A DNA stretch of 37,393 nucleotides from NCBI GenBank assembly GCA_020248785.1, contig JADCGX010000108.1, positions 1 through 37,393 on the forward strand. Direction: 5' to 3'. A program made the translations under genes and the position numbers. Below are positions 25,792-34,659 of this stretch, in pieces; the stretch's first letter is position 1, and each line of letters opens with the position of its first letter. Source of the DNA: Burkholderiales bacterium. GTDB lineage: Bacteria > Pseudomonadota > Gammaproteobacteria > Burkholderiales > Burkholderiaceae_F. The notes under the pieces were generated by a model. That model made no database searches. It had not been told where the DNA came from and saw only the letters and a list, made by a program, of their open reading frames with translations.

Positions 25792-27012
25792 CTAATCCGC
25801 CCGCAACGCCTCCACCGGCCTTAGCTGGGCCGCCTTGCGCGCCGGATAGAACCCGAAGAACAGCCCGATCGCCGCCGACACGCCGAAGGCCAGCAGCAGC
25901 ACGCTCGGCTGCAAGCCCGCCGGCAGGTTCATGGTTTTGGCCGCCACCAGGGCCGCGCCGGCGCCCAGCACCAGGCCGATGGCGCCGCCCACCAGGCAGA
26001 TGGCCGCAGCCTCGGCCAGGAACTGCAGCAGGATGTCGCGCCGCTTGGCGCCGATCGCCACGCGGATGCCGATCTCGCGCGTGCGCTCGGTCACCGTGAC
26101 CAGCATGATATTCATGATGCCGATGCCGCCCACCAGCAGCGAAATGGCGCCGATCGCGCCCAGCACCAGCGTGATGGCGCCGGTGATCTGCCCCATGGTG
26201 CTGATCAGCGAACTCATGTCACCGATGGTGAAGTCGTCCGGATCGCCCGGCGCGATGCGGTGGCGCTCGCGCAGCAGGTTTGCGACTTCGAAGGCGACAT
26301 CGCCGCTGACCGCGCCCGGGGCAACCTGGATCATGGCGTAGGAGATCGCGCCCGGCGGCAGCGTGGTGCCGAGCGTGCGCGGCACGGTGGTCAGCGGCAC
26401 CAGCACGATGTCGTCCTGGTCGTTGCCGCCGAAGGCCTTGCCCTTGACCTCCAGCACGCCCACCACTTCGAAGGGCACGCCCTTCATGCGGATGAACTTG
26501 CCGAGCGGGTCCTCGCCGTCCTTGCCGAACAACTGCTCGGCCACCGTCTGGCCGAGCAGCACCACGCGCGCGGCGGCCCGCACGTCGGATTCGAGCAGCG
26601 GGCGGCCGCTGGCCACGCCCCGGTTGTTCAACAGCAGAAACTCCGGTGTGACGCCCTGCGCGACCGCCTGCCAGTTGTTGTTCCCATACGTGGCCTGCGC
26701 CTGCGCGGCGATCACCGGCGCCACGCTGGCCACGCCCGGCACCTCGCGCGCCGCGCGCGCGTCATCGAGCGTGAGGCTGGTCGCGCGCACGCGCACGCCG
26801 CTGGCGCTGCGCGCCCCGGGCGACAGCCACATGAGATCGGCGCCGAACGACTGCAGATCGCTCAAGACCTTCTTCTGCAGCGCCTGTCCAAGCGCCACGA
26901 CGACCACGACCGCCGCCACGCCGATGATCATGCCCAGCAGCGTGAGCAGCGTGCGTAGCCGGTTGGCGCCCAGCGCGCGGCGCGCTTCGAGCAGGCCGGA
27001 GGCGAGGCTCAT
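25792..27012 (-). CDS. MacB-type ABC transporter permease (FtsX family)
   Basis: From ATG 27012 the 406-residue protein has the MacB/FtsX plan. A transmembrane helix at about 27-47 (LLTLLGMIIGVAAVVVVVAL) leads to a large periplasmic MacB_PCD domain, then three C-terminal helices, including LVLGAIGAISLLVGGIGIMN, the coupling sequence TERTREIGIRVAIGAKRRDI, and a final helix before FGFYPARKAAQLRPVEALRAD. In E. coli MacB the ATPase is fused to the permease; here it is a separate gene 19 bp upstream. The start is supported by GGGAG near 27018-27026. It is the last gene of the minus-strand efflux operon. Confidence 0.94.
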   Translation of the reverse strand: MSLASGLLEARRALGANRLRTLLTLLGMIIGVAAVVVVVALGQALQKKVLSDLQSFGADLMWLSPGARSASGVRVRATSLTLDDARAAREVPGVASVAPVIAAQAQATYGNNNWQAVAQGVTPEFLLLNNRGVASGRPLLESDVRAAARVVLLGQTVAEQLFGKDGEDPLGKFIRMKGVPFEVVGVLEVKGKAFGGNDQDDIVLVPLTTVPRTLGTTLPPGAISYAMIQVAPGAVSGDVAFEVANLLRERHRIAPGDPDDFTIGDMSSLISTMGQITGAITLVLGAIGAISLLVGGIGIMNIMLVTVTERTREIGIRVAIGAKRRDILLQFLAEAAAICLVGGAIGLVLGAGAALVAAKTMNLPAGLQPSVLLLAFGVSAAIGLFFGFYPARKAAQLRPVEALRAD

Positions 27013-27031
27013 CGGCGGCTCCCGTCCCGCG

Positions 27032-27748
<717 letters not shown>

Positions 27749-27750
27749 GG

Positions 27751-28989
27751 CTAGAACGAGATGTTCACTTCGCCGGCCTGCCGCGCCTGCATGTCGCGGA
27801 TCACCAGGCGATCGCCCGGCGCCAGCGGACCGCCCTCGGGCGTGCCGACCGAATCGATGAGCTCGGTGAAACGGCCGTCGGTGATGCCGACACGCACGGG
27901 GACCGCAGTCACCTTGCCTTCGCGCAGGCGATACACGCGCGGCCCGCGCTCGCGCCCGTCGCCGTCGCTGGTCCTCGTCTTCCGGTCGCCGGCCGCCGCC
28001 TTCCGATCGGCCTTTGCGCCCGCGTCAGCGCCCGCCTTGCCCTCACCACTCTGTTCTGTCGGACGGAAGCGCAAGGCCGCATTGGCAACGCGCAGCACGT
28101 CCTTGCGCTCGGCCGCCATGATCTCCACGCGCGCCGTCATGCCGGGCAACAGCAGCCGCTCCCGGTTATCGGCGGCGATCACCACGTTGTAAGTCACCAC
28201 CCCTTGCTCGCTCTTGGGGTTCAGGCGGATCTGCCGCACCTTGCCGTCGAAACTGCGGTCCTGATGCGCATCGACGCGGAAGCTGACCGCCAGGCCCTCG
28301 CGCACGTCGCCGATGTCGGCCTCCGACACGCTGGTGTGAATCTCCATCTCGGTCAGGTCGCGCGCGATCACGAACAGGTTGGGCGTCTGGAAGCTCGCCG
28401 CCACGGTCTGCCCGACATCGACCTTGCGATCGACCACCACGCCATCGACCGGCGCGCGGATCACGGAGTTGGCCAGATCCGTCTGCGCGCGCTCCAGTTG
28501 CGCGCGCGCCAGGTCGAGCGCGGCCTGCGCGGCCTCGCGCTGCTGCACGGCGCTGTCGAGTTGCTGCTTGGCGATGAATTGCTGGGCGACCAGCGAGCGA
28601 TTGCGATCCTCGTTGCTACGCGCCAGCGCCAGATTGGCTTCGGCGCTGGCGACACTGGCCTGCGCCTGCTTGACCGCCGATCGAAACAGGGCGGGCTCCA
28701 TCTCGGCCAGCACCTGGCCTGCCTTCACGGGCTGGTTGAAGTCGGTGAACAGACGCGCCACCGTGCCGGAGACCTGCGTACCGACGTTGACCTGCGCGGT
28801 GGGTTGCAGCGTGCCCGTGGCCGCCACGGTGCGCGCCAAGTTGCCGCGCTCCAGCGTGACGGTGCGCCAGCGTTCGTCGGGGTTGGGCGGGGTGCGCAGC
28901 GGCGCCCAGGCCGCGGCGGCGCCGAGGACGACACTGACGAGCGCCAGCCAAAACAGGCGGCGGCGGTTCAACCAGGAGCGTATCGGCAT
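27751..28989 (-). CDS. MacA-like periplasmic adaptor (HlyD family)
   Basis: From ATG 28989 the 412-residue protein starts with a single anchor helix (RRLFWLALVSVVLGAAAAWA, about 9-28). The adaptor architecture follows: lipoyl half-motif GTLQPTAQVNVGTQVSGTVA, a long alpha-hairpin (about 95-160) rich in Ala, Gln and Arg, the second lipoyl half DGVVVDRKVDVGQTVAASFQ, beta-barrel, and membrane-proximal domain. It should link the ABC pump to an outer-membrane TolC channel, not encoded here. A long Lys/Gly/Arg/Asp-rich insert (GKAGADAGAKADRKAAAGDR, about residues 318-345) interrupts the membrane-proximal domain. An earlier in-frame start at 29097 would give an N terminus without family likeness. Confidence 0.93.
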   Translation of the reverse strand: MPIRSWLNRRRLFWLALVSVVLGAAAAWAPLRTPPNPDERWRTVTLERGNLARTVAATGTLQPTAQVNVGTQVSGTVARLFTDFNQPVKAGQVLAEMEPALFRSAVKQAQASVASAEANLALARSNEDRNRSLVAQQFIAKQQLDSAVQQREAAQAALDLARAQLERAQTDLANSVIRAPVDGVVVDRKVDVGQTVAASFQTPNLFVIARDLTEMEIHTSVSEADIGDVREGLAVSFRVDAHQDRSFDGKVRQIRLNPKSEQGVVTYNVVIAADNRERLLLPGMTARVEIMAAERKDVLRVANAALRFRPTEQSGEGKAGADAGAKADRKAAAGDRKTRTSDGDGRERGPRVYRLREGKVTAVPVRVGITDGRFTELIDSVGTPEGGPLAPGDRLVIRDMQARQAGEVNISF

Positions 28990-29132
28990 CGATTCGGTCG
29001 AAAGTCGCGGCGAACGCCGCGTAATGCCGCGAGCATAGCGGCGGTGCCGCGGGCGGCACTGCGCCTCGCTGCTAGAGTCGGCGTGCTCGGCGCTCACACA
29101 GTGGCGCCTCCGACCGGGGAAGGACTGGGCCC
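28990..29132. promoter_or_regulatory. Divergent region between the macA-like gene and ilvA
   Basis: The 143-bp gap carries the upstream regions of the efflux operon (-) and ilvA (+). ilvA has a good ribosome-binding site (GGGGAAGGA, 29116-29124, 8 nt before ATG). I did not identify a leader peptide or attenuator with runs of Ile/Val/Leu codons. Confidence 0.45.
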
Positions 29133-30668
29133 ATGCCCACAGCGGATTACCTGCGGCGCATTCTGAATGCGCGCGTTTATGACGTCGCCGACGAAACCCC
29201 GCTCGAGCTTGCGCCGCAACTGTCGGCGCGGCTGGGCAACCGCGTGCTGCTCAAGCGCGAGGATCTGCAGCCCGTCAAGAGCTTCAAGCTGCGCGGTGCG
29301 TACAACAAGATGGTCAATCTGCCAGCGGCGCGGCGCGCGCGCGGCGTGATCGCGGCCAGCGCAGGCAATCATGCGCAAGGCGTGGCACTGGCGGCGGCCA
29401 AGCTCGGTTGCCGCGCGGTGATCGTGATGCCGGTGACGACACCGCAGGTGAAGATCGACGCCGTGCGGGGGCTCGGCGGCTCGCAGGTCGAGGTTGTGCT
29501 GCACGGTGACTCGTACTCGGACGCCTATGCGCATGCGGTCGCGCTGCAGGCGCACGAGTCACTGACGTTCGTGCATCCGTTCGACGACCCGGACGTGATC
29601 GCCGGCCAGGGCACCGTGGGCATGGAGATCCTGCGTCAGCATCACCCGGCCGAGCACGGGCCGATCGAGGCCGTGTTCGTCGCCGTCGGCGGCGGCGGCT
29701 TGATCGCGGGCGTGGCGAGCTACATCAAGGCGCTGCGGCCCGAGATCAAGGTGATCGGCGTGCAGACGGTGGGCTCGGACGCGATGACGCGTTCGCTCGC
29801 CGCCGGCCGGCGCGTGCGGCTGCAAGACGTGGGGCTGTTCTCCGACGGCACGGCCGTACGCCAGGTGGGCGAGGAGACCTTCCGGCTCGCGCGGCAGGTT
29901 GTCGACGCCATGATCACGGTGGACACCGACGCGATCTGCGCCGCGATCAAGGACGTGTTCCAGGACACGCGCTCGATCCTCGAACCGGCCGGAGCGCTTG
30001 CCGTGGCGGGCATGAAACAGTACGTCGAGACGCAAGGCAGCCGGGACCGGACCTTCGTCGCGGTGGCCTGCGGCGCCAACATGAACTTCGACCGCTTGCG
30101 CTTCGTCGCCGAGCGCGCCGAGGTGGGCGAGCAGCGCGAGGCGGTATTCGCGGTGACCATCCCGGAGGAGCGCGGCTCTTTCAAGCGCTTCTGCATGCTG
30201 GTGGGCAACCGCAACGTCACCGAGTTCAACTACCGCATCGCCGGCAGCGATGCCGCGCACATCTTTGTCGGCGTGCAGGTGGGTGGCCGCATGGAGGCCA
30301 AGGCGGTGGCGGCGGGCTTCGAAGCGGCAGGGTTCCCCGCGCTCGACCTCACCGACGACGAGCTGGGCAAGCAGCACCTGCGCCACATGGTGGGCGGCCG
30401 GTCGCCGCTCGCGAAGGACGAGATCATCTATCGCTTCGAGTTCCCGGAGCGGCCCGGCGCGTTGATGCGCTTCTTGTCGAGCATGTCGCCCAACTGGAAC
30501 ATCTCGCTCTTTCACTACCGCAACCAGGGCGCGGACTATGGCCGCATCCTGGTCGGCATCCAGGTGCCCGCCGGCGAAACGCCTCAGTTCAAGGCGTTTC
30601 TTGAGTCGCTCGGCTACCGGCACTGGGACGAGAGCGGACATCCGGCCTATCGGCTGTTCCTCGGATGA
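29133..30668 (+). CDS. ilvA: Threonine ammonia-lyase, biosynthetic
   Basis: IlvA deaminates threonine to 2-oxobutanoate, the first step towards isoleucine. The 511 residues match the biosynthetic, feedback-regulated form: a PLP domain with catalytic Lys52 in PVKSFKLRGAYNK, the asparagine loop SAGNHAQGVA, and the tetraglycine loop GGGGLIAGVASY (about 187-198). Two ACT-like regulatory domains follow, around EERGSFKRFCMLVGNRNVTE and RFEFPERPGALMRFLSSMSP. Isoleucine inhibition and valine activation through the ACT-like pair are known for this class. It is cytosolic. No other isoleucine genes are adjacent. Confidence 0.97.
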   Translation: MPTADYLRRILNARVYDVADETPLELAPQLSARLGNRVLLKREDLQPVKSFKLRGAYNKMVNLPAARRARGVIAASAGNHAQGVALAAAKLGCRAVIVMPVTTPQVKIDAVRGLGGSQVEVVLHGDSYSDAYAHAVALQAHESLTFVHPFDDPDVIAGQGTVGMEILRQHHPAEHGPIEAVFVAVGGGGLIAGVASYIKALRPEIKVIGVQTVGSDAMTRSLAAGRRVRLQDVGLFSDGTAVRQVGEETFRLARQVVDAMITVDTDAICAAIKDVFQDTRSILEPAGALAVAGMKQYVETQGSRDRTFVAVACGANMNFDRLRFVAERAEVGEQREAVFAVTIPEERGSFKRFCMLVGNRNVTEFNYRIAGSDAAHIFVGVQVGGRMEAKAVAAGFEAAGFPALDLTDDELGKQHLRHMVGGRSPLAKDEIIYRFEFPERPGALMRFLSSMSPNWNISLFHYRNQGADYGRILVGIQVPAGETPQFKAFLESLGYRHWDESGHPAYRLFLG

Positions 30669-30800
30669 GCGCCGAACGCTGCGGAAGATTCACGCAGCCG
30701 ACCAGGCACTTTTCGCGTCGGCCCCGCTGAAGATTCCGCTGCCAGCCGTGCTCCCGGCTCGTCACACTGCGCAGCAGTCGGGGGCGAGGAGATGGCGACC
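30669..30800. other. Gap after ilvA with the ribosome-binding site of the next gene
   Basis: In the 132-bp gap, GAGGAG (30786-30791) lies nine bases before ATG 30801 and decides that start, since it is directly next to the ATG at 30792 and cannot serve it. No terminator hairpin is clear. Confidence 0.4.
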
Positions 30801-31046
30801 ATGCACAGCGCGGCTGCGGATATCGAAGTGATCGAACTGGACATGCCGGCCGATGCGACTGAGATCGCCGTGTCGCTGCCAGTTTCCGTCCACCTGCAAT
30901 GGGCGGCGCATGTGTTTCATGCCGCGCGGGTGCAGCCCGCGCGGGCCCTGGTCACGACCTGCGCCCGCGTTCACGGCGCGGCCGGTGCCCGCACGTTCTA
31001 CTGGTTGATGCTTGCCCTCGCGCTGCTCGCGTTCACGCTGGCCTGA
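30801..31046 (+). CDS. Small tail-anchored protein of unknown function
   Basis: The 81-residue product ends in a single hydrophobic helix, WLMLALALLAFTLA, with no N-terminal signal peptide, so it is probably tail-anchored with the N terminus in the cytosol. Before it are an acidic N terminus (ADIEVIELDMPADATEIAVS) and a basic amphipathic stretch (HLQWAAHVFHAARVQPARAL). I do not recognise the family. The start is chosen at 30801 because GAGGAG lies at the right distance. It follows ilvA by 132 bp on the same strand and precedes the pirin gene. It reads as protein-coding, but there is no homology to support it. Confidence 0.5.
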   Translation: MHSAAADIEVIELDMPADATEIAVSLPVSVHLQWAAHVFHAARVQPARALVTTCARVHGAAGARTFYWLMLALALLAFTLA

Positions 31047-31142
31047 ACCCAACGACGCTCGACCCCTGCGGGACCGTGGCTTGCGGCCGCGCTGTCGTCG
31101 TGCGCCGTGCCGTCGCTTTGCCGGTACGCCAGCCTCAGCGTC

Positions 31143-32042
31143 ATGAATTCCATCGCCACGCTCTTGCGCGGGCGCGCCACCGATCTCGGTGGCGGGCTCA
31201 CCGTCCTGCGCGTGCTGCCCAACGCGGCGCAGCGCGGCGTCGGGCCGTTCCTGTTCGTGGACCACATGGGGCCAGCCGACTTCGCGGTCGGCCAGGGTGT
31301 CGATGTGCGGCCACATCCGCACATCGGCCTGGGCACCATCACCTATCTCTACGACGGCGCGCTGTTGCATCGTGACTCCCTTGGCACCTTGCAGACCATC
31401 GTGCCGGGCGATGTGAACTGGATGCTGGCCGGCCACGGCATCGTGCACAGCGAGCGCACGCCGGCGACCACGCGCGCGCTGCCGCATCGGCTGCACGGCA
31501 TGCAGACCTGGATCGCGCTGCCCGAGGCGCACGAGGACCACGCACCCGCCTTCGAGCATCACCCCGCGGCGACGTTGCCGCAGATCGAACGCGCCGGCGC
31601 CGTGATCCGCGTGATCGCCGGGCACGCCTTTGGTGCGCGCGCGCCGGTGGGCGTGCTGTCGCCGCTGCTCTATTGCAGCGTGGAGCTTCTGGCCGAGGCG
31701 AAGTTCGTCGTCACCTCGGAGCACGAGGAGCGGGCGATCTACGTCGTCGCCGGCAGCGCGCGGATCGATGCGCAGCAGGCCGAGCGCGGCACGCTGGTGG
31801 TGCTCGAACCGGGGCTCGACGTCACCGTGAGCGCGGAAACGGCGTCCACCCTGATGCTCCTGGGTGGCGCGCCGGTTGGCACGCGGCACCTGAACTGGAA
31901 CTTCGTTGCCAGCACGCGCGAGAAGATCGATGCGGCGCGCGCCGAGTGGGCTCGCTACGGCGACGCTGCCGCGCGCGGGCGCTTTGGGAGCGTGCCGGGC
32001 GAGCACGAGTTCATCCCGTTGCCGCCGACGCCTGGCCGCTGA
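31143..32042 (+). CDS. Pirin family protein (bicupin)
   Basis: From ATG 31143 the 299-residue protein has the two-cupin pirin fold. The metal ligands are conserved as His58 and His60 in RPHPHIGLGTITYLY, and His102 and Glu104 in GHGIVHSERTP. GPFLFVDHMGPADF (35-48) is also typical. Bacterial pirins bind iron and some act as quercetinases; a regulatory role is reported for others. The C-terminal cupin ends in FIPLPPTPGR. An in-frame upstream ATG (31107) would add twelve residues outside the family. It stands alone in the operon sense, with the small tail-anchored gene 96 bp upstream. Confidence 0.93.
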   Translation: MNSIATLLRGRATDLGGGLTVLRVLPNAAQRGVGPFLFVDHMGPADFAVGQGVDVRPHPHIGLGTITYLYDGALLHRDSLGTLQTIVPGDVNWMLAGHGIVHSERTPATTRALPHRLHGMQTWIALPEAHEDHAPAFEHHPAATLPQIERAGAVIRVIAGHAFGARAPVGVLSPLLYCSVELLAEAKFVVTSEHEERAIYVVAGSARIDAQQAERGTLVVLEPGLDVTVSAETASTLMLLGGAPVGTRHLNWNFVASTREKIDAARAEWARYGDAAARGRFGSVPGEHEFIPLPPTPGR

Positions 32043-32050
32043 GCCGACCC

Positions 32051-32086
32051 TTGCGTGGGCCGTTGCGTGGGCCGTTGCGTGGGCCG
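32051..32086. repeat. 12-bp tandem repeat, three copies
   Basis: The unit TTGCGTGGGCCG occurs three times in a row, exactly, just after the pirin stop codon. It is non-coding. It may have expanded by replication slippage. Confidence 0.85.
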
Positions 32087-32203
32087 CTCGACGGCCTGGG
32101 CCTGCCCACACGCAACCGATGCCGGCGGCGCGCCATGTCCGCTTGAACTTTCAGCCGCCGGCGCCATCTGCTGTGTGTTTATCGACGCCTTCGTCGGAAC
32201 CCA

Positions 32204-32656
32204 ATGGCTGCTTATCCGAACGTGCAAGGTCTGTCGCCCGCTGAGCGCAGGCGGCTCGCGCGCCAGCGCATCGCGCTGATCGCGCGGCTGATGGACTCGG
32301 CCTTCGTGATTCCCGGCACGCGCGTCCGGGCGGGCCTGGATTCACTGCTCGGGCTGGTGCCTGGCGTCGGCGACCTGGCCAGTGGCGCGATCGGGCTTTT
32401 TCTCATCATGCAGGCCCGTGAACTGGGCGCATCGCGCTGGCTGCAGGCCCGCATGCTGCGCAACCTGATCCTCGACACGGCCGTCGGCAGCGTGCCGCTG
32501 CTCGGCGACGCCTTCGACGTGCTGTTCAAGGCCAACCTGCGCAACATCAAGCTGCTGGAAAAAGAACTGGGCGAGCCGTTCGTCGACATGCCGCTGGACG
32601 CGGGCCTGCGCGATGGCGACGTGATCGAGGGCCAGGCGCGCGAAGTGCGGCGCTAG
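32204..32656 (+). CDS. DUF4112 domain-containing protein
   Basis: The 150-residue protein matches DUF4112: an N-terminal basic helix (RRRLARQRIALIARLMDSAF), the core VIPGTRVRAGLDSLLGLVPG and VGDLASGAIGLFLIMQARE with one or two membrane helices, and the second conserved half LDTAVGSVPLLGDAFDVLFK followed by ANLRNIKLLEKEL. The family is common in proteobacteria and of unknown function, thought to sit in the membrane. The TAG stop lies inside the first arm of a palindromic element, so the 3' end of the mRNA carries that repeat. There is no strong Shine-Dalgarno sequence. Confidence 0.88.
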   Translation: MAAYPNVQGLSPAERRRLARQRIALIARLMDSAFVIPGTRVRAGLDSLLGLVPGVGDLASGAIGLFLIMQARELGASRWLQARMLRNLILDTAVGSVPLLGDAFDVLFKANLRNIKLLEKELGEPFVDMPLDAGLRDGDVIEGQAREVRR

Positions 32657-32926
32657 CCCGGATGTTTCACAAGGTCGCCCCCGCAAGCGGAAGCTCTCAC
32701 TCTGTAATCAGCGCGGCGAAGTGATGTTTGGACAGAACCACTCTGGTCCGTCGGGGCTACGCGGGCTTGCGCGGCGCCCCGCCTTCGCGGGGGCAGGCTC
32801 TGCGCGGCCAGCTTGTGCTCAAGTGCTCGCCGATGCATGCCGGCGTCGGCTGCGCCCCTCTCGCCCAATCTGGCTCGCGCACGCATCCGCGCAAATCCCG
32901 CTTCTCTGATGAAACAGCCGGGCTAG
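32653..32926. repeat. Palindromic element with 17-bp terminal inverted repeats
   Basis: CTAGCCCGGATGTTTCA (32653-32669) and TGAAACAGCCGGGCTAG (32910-32926) are inverted repeats with one mismatch in seventeen positions. They enclose 240 bp of GC-rich DNA, with a GCTCTCAC/GTGAT-like stretch and internal short palindromes but no credible gene. The ends resemble the CCGGGCTA-type dispersed repeats seen in many environmental proteobacteria. It carries the DUF4112 stop codon within its left arm. I infer a MITE-like or REP-like element. Confidence 0.7.
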
Positions 32927-32990
32927 CCTTCGCCGGTGGCTTGCGGACTGCCGGGCAGCGACGCCTGCCACGAGCCGCCGCCTGCAGCCG

Positions 32991-33614
32991 TCAGCGCGTG
33001 ATCGCGTAGACCCGCATGTCACGCCGCGTGCCGTCGGGGTCTGCGCGGTCGCTTTTCAGCGTGCCTTCATGCTGCAACCCGGCCCGCTCCGCCACGCGCC
33101 AGCTCTTCTGGTTGAGCTCGTCGCCGTAGCACCAGACTCGGCGTGCGCCAAGCTGCGTGAAGCTGTAGTGCACGAGTGCGCGCGCGGCCTCGCTGATGTA
33201 CCCGCGGCCCTGGGCGCTGCGGCGGCACCACCAGCCGATTTCGAACACGCGGCGCTTCCAGTCAAAGCGATGGATGCCGCAGTTGCCGACGTGGCGGCCA
33301 ATCCGCCCGTCCGCGCCGCGCTCGAACACCAGCCACGGAAAGTCCTGGCGCAGCAGCCAGTCGGCCGCGCCACGGCGGCAGTAGTCCTCGGCCGTCGCCA
33401 CCGTCTGCTCCTTGAGCGACCACTCCATGGACGCCGGGAAGCGGCGCAAGTCCTCGAGCGTTTCGAGCACCGAGGCATGCACGGTCGCGCCATCGCCCGG
33501 CCGCGGCGCGCGCAGGTGCAGCCGCTCGGTGTCGATGTGATCGGGCAGGTCGAGCAGGATGGGATTGAAAGGTTCGTTCATGTGGGTTCGTTCATGTGGG
33601 TTCTCGCGCGCCAT
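32991..33614 (-). CDS. GNAT N-acetyltransferase, RimJ/RimL-like
   Basis: The 207-residue protein is a GNAT acetyltransferase of the type that modifies ribosomal proteins or small molecules. It has TERLHLRAPRPGDG (about 27-40), the acetyl-CoA binding loop RRSAQGRGYISEAARAL (about 134-150), and a C-terminal NQKSWRVAERAGLQHEGTLK (about 170-189). The start at 33614 is supported by AAGGGA (33622-33627) 7 nt upstream; the family-typical ATG at 33581 lies after a 14-bp tandem duplication and has no such site, so the N terminus may have been rearranged. The substrate is unknown. Confidence 0.9.
   Translation of the reverse strand: MARENPHERTHMNEPFNPILLDLPDHIDTERLHLRAPRPGDGATVHASVLETLEDLRRFPASMEWSLKEQTVATAEDYCRRGAADWLLRQDFPWLVFERGADGRIGRHVGNCGIHRFDWKRRVFEIGWWCRRSAQGRGYISEAARALVHYSFTQLGARRVWCYGDELNQKSWRVAERAGLQHEGTLKSDRADPDGTRRDMRVYAITR
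33571..33600. repeat. 14-bp tandem duplication at the acetyltransferase start
   Basis: GGTTCGTTCATGTG (33571-33584) is repeated exactly at 33585-33598, followed by GG. On the minus strand each copy holds an ATG; because 14 is not a multiple of three, the two ATGs are in different frames. Only the proximal copy (33581) is in frame with the acetyltransferase. Confidence 0.85.
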
Positions 33615-33985
33615 GGGCACGTCCCTTCGGGTCGCAGATGCATCGGTGATGCTCGATCCATTGATGCGTCAGCATTGATCGTGAAGGTCGCGGAACCTGG
33701 CGCTCTGACGGCTACGGCGGACGCGCTTTTCCATATGGGCTGGAGTGTCACTGCCGCGCAAGCGGGAATCCAATGATGCGGCAACGAAGTCAGTCTCCGC
33801 CCGCGCGGGGAGGACACCGTAGACGACGCTTGCGTGCTTTCAAGTTCACGAATGTCGGCTCGATACCTGGTTTCATCCAACTGACGCGACTTGGCTTCCT
33901 CACGCCGGGCGAGCGCGGGGCCGAGCCCTTGCCAGAGACGGCGCGTTGCTTTCATGGGGCGGCGTTGTTGGGGCGGCGTTGTGAC
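33615..33985. other. 371-bp repeat-rich gap without a gene
   Basis: This interval between the acetyltransferase start and the 3' end of the CBS gene holds no convincing coding sequence. It contains GCGCAAGCGGGAATCC near 33756-33771, a REP-like sequence of the common CGCGnAAGCGGGAATCC type with a small CCGC/GCGG stem (33754-33757 with 33762-33765). It also contains a 14-bp tandem duplication (33955-33982). Confidence 0.5.
33955..33982. repeat. 14-bp tandem duplication before the CBS gene end
   Basis: TGGGGCGGCGTTGT occurs twice in tandem (33955-33968 and 33969-33982), immediately before the 3' end of the CBS-domain gene on the other strand. It is non-coding, like the 12-bp repeat at 32051. 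Confidence 0.85.
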
Positions 33986-34462
33986 TTACCGTCGCAACGC
34001 CGTTTCCTTGGTCTGCTCGGCCTTGACCACGCGCACCACGCTGTCGATCTCCTCGGCCAGCACTTCGAGCACGTTGTCCACGGCGAGCAGACCGCACAGC
34101 GCGCCCGCGCCATCCACGACCGGCAGGCGACGGACGCCGTGCTCGCGCATGCGGGCCAGCGCATCGAACAGATCATCGTCCTCGGACACGGTGGCCAGTG
34201 GCTTGCTCATCACGTCGCCCGCGGTGAGCGTGGCCGGATCGAGCTGTACCGCGACGGCCTCCAGCACGATGTCTCGATCCGTCAGCACGCCGATCGGACG
34301 GCCCTGCTGCGTGACGATGATGCTGCCCACGTGTTCGCGCCGCATCAACGCCGCGCACTCGGTGAGCGTGCTGTCGGCCGGGGCGGTGACAACCGCGCGT
34401 TGTGCCAGGTCGGCCACGCGGGCTGAGCGGGGGCGGATGGTGGGGATCACATGTTCGGTCAT
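33986..34462 (-). CDS. Tandem CBS-domain protein
   Basis: The 158-residue protein consists mainly of two CBS motifs (about 18-75 and 85-140) forming one Bateman module: VVTAPADSTLTECAALMRRE and GSIIVTQQGRPIGVLTDRDI in the first; LATVSEDDDLFDALARMREH and GVRRLPVVDGAGALCGLLAV in the second. Such stand-alone modules bind adenosyl compounds and sense energy or stress. The start at 34462 is fixed by AGGGAG (34470-34475), 7 nt upstream; the longer in-frame extension is not supported. A basic C-terminal tail follows (VVRVVKAEQTKETALRR). No target enzyme is linked to it. Confidence 0.92.
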   Translation of the reverse strand: MTEHVIPTIRPRSARVADLAQRAVVTAPADSTLTECAALMRREHVGSIIVTQQGRPIGVLTDRDIVLEAVAVQLDPATLTAGDVMSKPLATVSEDDDLFDALARMREHGVRRLPVVDGAGALCGLLAVDNVLEVLAEEIDSVVRVVKAEQTKETALRR

Positions 34463-34659
34463 GAAAACTCTCCCTGCGTCCAGCGCCCACTCATCCTGCG
34501 CCTCTGGGCAGACGCCGTGGTGACAGCCGTCAACGCGGTCGCGGCAAGCAGGCTCAAAAGCGCACGAAGTCGCCCGCAAGCGGCATGCCCCTGCACGCAG
34601 GTTCGCACGGGGTAATGTGTCGCGTTCTCACTGCCGCACGCGACAGGCCCGCCCGCCCC
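34463..34659. promoter_or_regulatory. Divergent region of the CBS gene and the PLP-enzyme gene
   Basis: This 197-bp interval should contain both promoters. No confident -35/-10 pair, riboswitch or operator was seen. Confidence 0.3.

Noticed and set aside
24602..25795. Open frame antisense to srkA
   Set aside because: The srkA reading has a complete catalytic loop and metal-binding motif; the antisense translation has none.
28990..29132. Attenuator or leader peptide for ilvA
   Set aside because: No leader with runs of branched-chain amino-acid codons and no alternative hairpins were visible.
30762..32111. Long minus-strand frame opposite pirin and the small tail-anchored gene
   Set aside because: Pirin metal ligands are intact on the plus strand; the minus frame is Arg/His/Gln-rich and unstructured.
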